Positions 33,413 to 35,925 of a DNA stretch of 35,925 nt are shown here, in pieces. Both the position numbers and the translations under genes were made by a program. The stretch comes from Blastocatellia bacterium (GTDB lineage: Bacteria; Acidobacteriota; Blastocatellia; Pyrinomonadales; Pyrinomonadaceae). The stretch is taken from positions 1-35,925 of the forward strand of contig JACCVY010000062.1 of the NCBI GenBank assembly GCA_013697915.1. Reading direction: 5' to 3'. The notes beneath the pieces are model-generated. The model made no database searches and was not told the origin of the DNA. It saw nothing but the letters and a program-made list of their open reading frames with translations. Numbering within the stretch: position 1 is the first letter of the stretch; the number at the start of each line of letters is the position of its first letter.

Positions 33413-33552
33413 AGAGCGGGGGCAAGCCCACCTTCCCAACCTCGAGCTTACCAAATTGGAGACTGATAGCTTCGGGCAATGCTCCACCCCCAAGGATCTG
33501 CTCAACAGCGGAAACCTCTCAGGTCAGGAAGGTGGGCTTGCCCCCGCTCTTG
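33413..33552. repeat. Inverted pair of REP-like repeats upstream of lysS
   Basis: Copies at 33413-33446 (forward) and 33516-33552 (reverse) face each other with a 69-bp spacer, forming a 140-bp palindromic unit almost identical in size to that at 14739-14876. It fills most of the gap between rfaE2 and lysS and ends about 12-21 bp before the lysS start. Confidence 0.88.
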
Positions 33553-33573
33553 CTTCGCTTTACGATGCTTCGC

Positions 33574-35190
33574 ATGTCTGTTCCGTTTATCGAAGAGAAT
33601 GATCAAACCCGCGCGCGCGAGGAGCATCTCGAAGCTCTGCGTGCGCTTGTCGGCAACGTCTATCCCAACAAATTCGAACGCAGTGAAGTGGTTGAGCCCG
33701 GCAAGGAAGATACGATTTCGGCGGTCCTGGAAAAGTATCGTGCTTATGAACCAGAGGCACCTGAGGGTGCTCGCCCGGCCGCGGAAGCAATCGAGCTTGC
33801 CAATCAACAACTGAACACAATCACGGTTCGCCTGGCCGGTCGCATCGCGTCGCCGCCGCGCGTGATGGGCAAAGCCGCGTTTGTGCATTTATCCGACGGT
33901 TCCAGCCGGTTGCAGATTTATGCGAAGCGCGCGGACTTTGCCGGCGTGCGCAACGATGCCAGTGACGGCGAAGTCGACGGCTGGGAACTCTTCAATTTAC
34001 TCGATCACGGCGACTTCATTGGCGTTGAAGGTTATTTGTTCATTACAAAAACCGGCGAGCTTTCCGTGCACGTGCAGAAAATACAGTTTCTGTCGAAAGC
34101 ACTTCTGCCACTCCCAGATAAGATGCACGGCATTCACGATCCGGAAATTAGACAACGGCAGCGTTACGCGGATTTGATTGCCGGCAGTCTGAAACTGGAA
34201 CGCGAGGAGGATGAACTTACCCCGCGCGAAGTCTTCGAGCGGCGCGCAAAAGTCGTCGCCGAAATGCGCCGCATCCTTGAAGACCACGGCTACATTGAAG
34301 TCGAGACGCCAATGCTGACGCCGCTGGCCACTGGCGCCGCTGCGCGTCCTTTCAAGACGCATCACAACGCGCTCGACATCGATCTCTACGCGCGCATCGC
34401 GCCGGAACTTTATCTAAAGAGGTTGCTGGTAGGTGGTTTCGAGAAAGTCTATGAACTCAATCGCAACTTCCGCAACGAAGGCGTTTCAACGCGTCACAAT
34501 CCGGAGTTTACGATGCTCGAGTTCTATTGGGCATATGCAGATGTGAACCAGATGATGGACTTCTGCGAAAGCATGCTGCGCGCGGTGGTGTTTAAGGCAT
34601 TGGGCCATACGCATGTAAAGTTTGGTGACTATGACCTCGATTTTTCGCAGCCTTTCGAACGCATCTCGATGAGGAACAGCGTTGCCAAAGTTGTAGGCGA
34701 TGCGAATGTAACCGCCGATAATCTTTTGGAGTTGTTTGAGCAGCATGTCGAGCCAAAGCTTATTCAACCGACGCTGATTTCCGACTTTCCCAAACCGATC
34801 TCGCCTCTCTCGAAAGCCTCTCCGGCTGATCCAACCGTTGCCGAGCGTTTCGAGTTGTATATTGCCGGCATGGAATGCGCGAACGGCTTTTCCGAGTTGA
34901 ACGATCCAGTGGAGCAGTACGAAAGATTCAAGGATCAGATGACGCAACGCGAACGTGGCGATGAAGAAGCGATGGTGATGGACGAAGACTACATCCGCGC
35001 GTTGTCGTACGGCATGCCGCCCGCCGCCGGAATTGGTATCGGCATCGATCGGTTCGTAATGCTGGTCACCAACCGCCAATCAATCCGCGACGTAATTCTG
35101 TTTCCACATTTGCGGCCGGAACGAAGGCCAAGCGAAACGACTGAATCCGACAATCAGGACGCAGAAGCGTTACCGCCTTCAGGCGGCTAG
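33574..35190 (+). CDS. lysS: Lysine--tRNA ligase, class II
   Basis: Lysyl-tRNA synthetase (EC 6.1.1.6), 538 aa from the ATG at 33574 (an ATG at 33565 would add three residues). The N-terminal OB-fold anticodon-binding domain (about 60-165, ending [10 protein letters not shown]) precedes the class II core: motif 1 in [19 protein letters not shown], motif 2 [19 protein letters not shown] (about 308-326), and motif 3 [13 protein letters not shown] (about 487-499). The open frame back to 33397 only translates the REP-like pair. No ribosome binding site is seen; the leader begins inside the repeat. The last 20 residues, after [10 protein letters not shown], are unconserved and the final ALPPSGG is coded by a hairpin repeat that includes the stop. 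The intron region follows immediately. Confidence 0.94.
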   Translation: MSVPFIEENDQTRAREEHLEALRALVGNVYPNKFERSEVVEPGKEDTISAVLEKYRAYEPEAPEGARPAAEAIELANQQLNTITVRLAGRIASPPRVMGKAAFVHLSDGSSRLQIYAKRADFAGVRNDASDGEVDGWELFNLLDHGDFIGVEGYLFITKTGELSVHVQKIQFLSKALLPLPDKMHGIHDPEIRQRQRYADLIAGSLKLEREEDELTPREVFERRAKVVAEMRRILEDHGYIEVETPMLTPLATGAAARPFKTHHNALDIDLYARIAPELYLKRLLVGGFEKVYELNRNFRNEGVSTRHNPEFTMLEFYWAYADVNQMMDFCESMLRAVVFKALGHTHVKFGDYDLDFSQPFERISMRNSVAKVVGDANVTADNLLELFEQHVEPKLIQPTLISDFPKPISPLSKASPADPTVAERFELYIAGMECANGFSELNDPVEQYERFKDQMTQRERGDEEAMVMDEDYIRALSYGMPPAAGIGIGIDRFVMLVTNRQSIRDVILFPHLRPERRPSETTESDNQDAEALPPSGG

Positions 35191-35201
35191 CCCGAAGGGC
35201 T
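35173..35201. repeat. Tandem hairpins at the lysS stop and intron junction
   Basis: CCGCC-TTCA-GGCGG (35173-35186) and AGCCC-GAA-GGGCT (35189-35201) stand side by side and include the lysS stop codon. The group II intron 3' boundary is 3 bp further. Hairpins are typical landing sites for some group II introns (established for group IIC). Confidence 0.7.
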
Positions 35202-35246
35202 GAATAGGGGTAGGGAGAGGCGATTGGTTTCGCTCCCCCTCCCTCC

Positions 35247-35279
35247 GAACCGGACTGGCGGATCTCCCGCATCCGGCTC
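35247..35279 (-). ncRNA. Group II intron domain V (outer intron)
   Basis: A 33-nt hairpin starting GAGCCGGATG and ending CCGGTTC on the minus strand, with the conserved AGC triad near its 5' end and a GNRA-like loop (GAGA). It lies about 15 nt after the reverse transcriptase stop, as expected for domain V following the domain IV-encoded protein. Confidence 0.85.
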
Positions 35280-35293
35280 TCCAGTTGGTGGTC

Positions 35294-35800
35294 TTACCTC
35301 CGAGAGGATTGACAGAGCCCCTTGTGGGTTGTGACCAGCGAAAACAACCCCTGCGTGGCAAAGTAGGCATTCGGCCAGCGCTGATGATCTGCGCCACGTC
35401 CGCGACCAGCCAGGCCATGACGTTTGCGGAGAATACTGCGCAGCCGCATCCGTACCCAACTGTCCTGCCGATTGAACGTGGTTTCATGACTATGTTTGAA
35501 ATATTCAAACCAGCCACGCAAGGTGCGGTTCACGCCCGCGATGATTACAGTCAAGGCGTGCCCGTTACTCCGCCGCGTCTGGCGACCAATAGTGGCTCGC
35601 ATTTTCTTGATGCTCTTCGCCCGTGGCCATCTGTAGCCACGCTCGAAGTGGTAACCAAGAAAGTCGAAGCCGCCACCTATCGTCGCATCCACGATGCGAG
35701 TCTTCTCCGGATGCAGAGTCAGGCCGTTTACCGCCGTCCATTCCTGCACCCACGAAAGTGCTTGTCGCGCTTCCGCTGCCGTTCGGCACAGCATCACGAG
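35294..35800 (-). CDS. ltrA: Group II intron reverse transcriptase/maturase, C-terminal part
   Basis: The C-terminal 168 residues of an intron-encoded protein. They start with LVMLCRTAAEARQAL, the sequence that normally follows the YADD catalytic motif, continue through RT blocks 6-7 (GLTLHPEKTRIVD, FDFLGYHF) and a maturase-specific domain (GVNRTLRGWFEYFKHS, QDSWVRMRLRSILRKRHG), and end ATQGLFSLVTTHKGLCQSSRR followed by TAA. No endonuclease domain follows. The YADD itself and all upstream RT blocks are missing here, replaced at 35801 by the end of another intron. The open frame continues through that intron end to 35866 without RT similarity. If the inner intron splices out, the full protein could be restored; otherwise it is dead. 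Confidence 0.85.
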   Translation of the reverse strand, partial: LVMLCRTAAEARQALSWVQEWTAVNGLTLHPEKTRIVDATIGGGFDFLGYHFERGYRWPRAKSIKKMRATIGRQTRRSNGHALTVIIAGVNRTLRGWFEYFKHSHETTFNRQDSWVRMRLRSILRKRHGLAGRGRGADHQRWPNAYFATQGLFSLVTTHKGLCQSSRR

Positions 35801-35839
35801 GTGAGTAGCCCGCAGGAATCTCACCCGCAGGCTCTCGCA

Positions 35840-35873
35840 GAACCGTACGTGAACGTCTCCGCTCATACGGCTC
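35840..35873 (-). ncRNA. Group II intron domain V (inner intron)
   Basis: A 34-nt hairpin beginning GAGCCGTATG and ending TACGGTTC on the minus strand with a GAGA tetraloop, the standard domain V size and form. It differs in several stem positions from the outer intron's domain V, so the two are distinct intron lineages. Confidence 0.88.
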
Positions 35874-35925
35874 CCACCAGGGAACCACGCCTCACGCCCA
35901 TCTGCCAGTGCGCAAACAGCTTGGC
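35863..35925 (-). CDS. Group II intron-encoded protein, C-terminal end (inner intron)
   Basis: Twenty codons and a TGA stop are visible. They encode AKLFAHWQMGVRRGSLVGAV, which matches the typical C-terminus of group II reverse transcriptase/maturases (a LFxHWxxG motif and a GAV ending). The stop lies inside domain V (GCCGTATGA), an overlap common in bacterial introns. The rest of the gene lies beyond the right edge. No reverse transcriptase domain can be seen, so assignment rests on the motif and its position directly before domain V. Confidence 0.72.
   Translation of the reverse strand, partial: AKLFAHWQMGVRRGSLVGAV

Larger units (their letters stand above)
35204..35925 (-). mobile_element. 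Group II intron, 3' part (outer element), truncated by window edge
   Basis: On the minus strand the region reads, 5' to 3': reverse transcriptase C-terminal half, a domain V (35279-35247), a domain VI stem and an intron end in CTACCCCTAT at about 35204 with a candidate branch A at 35211. The 5' part lies beyond the right edge, and a second intron interrupts it at 35801. The 3' exon is the hairpin pair at the lysS end. Confidence 0.8.
35801..35925 (-). mobile_element. Second group II intron 3' end (inner element), partial
   Basis: The minus strand reads: C-terminus of an intron-encoded protein, a 34-nt domain V (35873-35840), a domain VI with a 10-bp stem (AGCCTGCGGG against CCTGCGGGCT) and a bulged A at 35806, and a 3' end in ACTCAC at about 35801 (uncertain by 1-2 nt). 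The exon that follows is the reverse transcriptase of the outer intron. Confidence 0.82.

Noticed and set aside
33397-33564. N-terminal extension of lysS
   Set aside because: It is the translation of the inverted REP-like pair; family members begin near residue 1 of the frame from 33574.
35294-35866. One continuous 190-aa reverse transcriptase from the ATG at 35866
   Set aside because: Residues before Leu at 35800 translate domains V and VI of the inner intron and have no similarity to RT blocks; the ATG itself lies within domain V.

Overview
The window reads as a chromosomal segment of a Gram-negative, aerobic, GC-moderate bacterium, most likely an Acidobacteriota member (Blastocatellia-like). 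This is inference from gene content and genome style: a PEP-CTERM protein, heptose nucleotide metabolism (outer membrane), a type II NADH dehydrogenase, many short genes separated by repeat-rich spacers, and no sequence comparison could be run. About 27 genes are supported; most have clear family assignments.

Layout. 1-2.8 kb: the N-terminus of a secreted protein, a GT2 membrane glycosyltransferase and a DUF2085 membrane protein, all on the minus strand. 2.9-8.5 kb: a gluconeogenic pair, class II fructose-1,6-bisphosphatase (minus) divergent from PEP synthase (plus), the latter followed closely by a stand-alone receiver-domain response regulator, then a SAM methyltransferase closed by a strong terminator. 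8.6-13.1 kb: a secreted alpha/beta hydrolase, an acyl-CoA dehydrogenase, and a putrescine cassette (N-carbamoylputrescine amidase, small membrane protein, agmatine deiminase). 13.2-16.7 kb: CCA-adding enzyme, a small unknown protein and glycyl-tRNA synthetase. 16.9-19.0 kb: envelope proteins (short membrane protein, PEGA/OmpA-like secreted protein, PEP-CTERM protein). 19.4-22.1 kb: the conserved rpsO-pnp pair. 22.5-26.3 kb: NDH-2, an M23 lipoprotein and an L,D-transpeptidase lipoprotein. 26.3-35.2 kb: dusB, S4-domain protein, SurA-like foldase, mfd, rfaE2 and lysS.

The unusual content is in the spacers. (1) Nine arrays of imperfect 7-bp tandem repeats occur. Each has a different heptad; six form two complementary arms and therefore large palindromes. 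They lie at gene junctions, overlap start or stop codons in several places, and one lies inside the mfd reading frame. (2) Seven copies of a GC-rich REP-like sequence occur, six of them as three inverted pairs; the seventh supplies the C-terminal codons of the CCA-adding enzyme. (3) Other palindromic elements lie upstream of ppsA, aguB and ndh. (4) At the right edge the sequence shows two group II intron 3' ends on the minus strand. The inner intron ends exactly where a second intron's reverse transcriptase resumes just after its expected YADD active-site motif. This is what a nested intron (twintron) looks like, and the window cuts through it.

The genes serve core metabolism, tRNA and RNA processing, DNA repair and envelope assembly; no defence system, CRISPR array, tRNA or rRNA gene was found.
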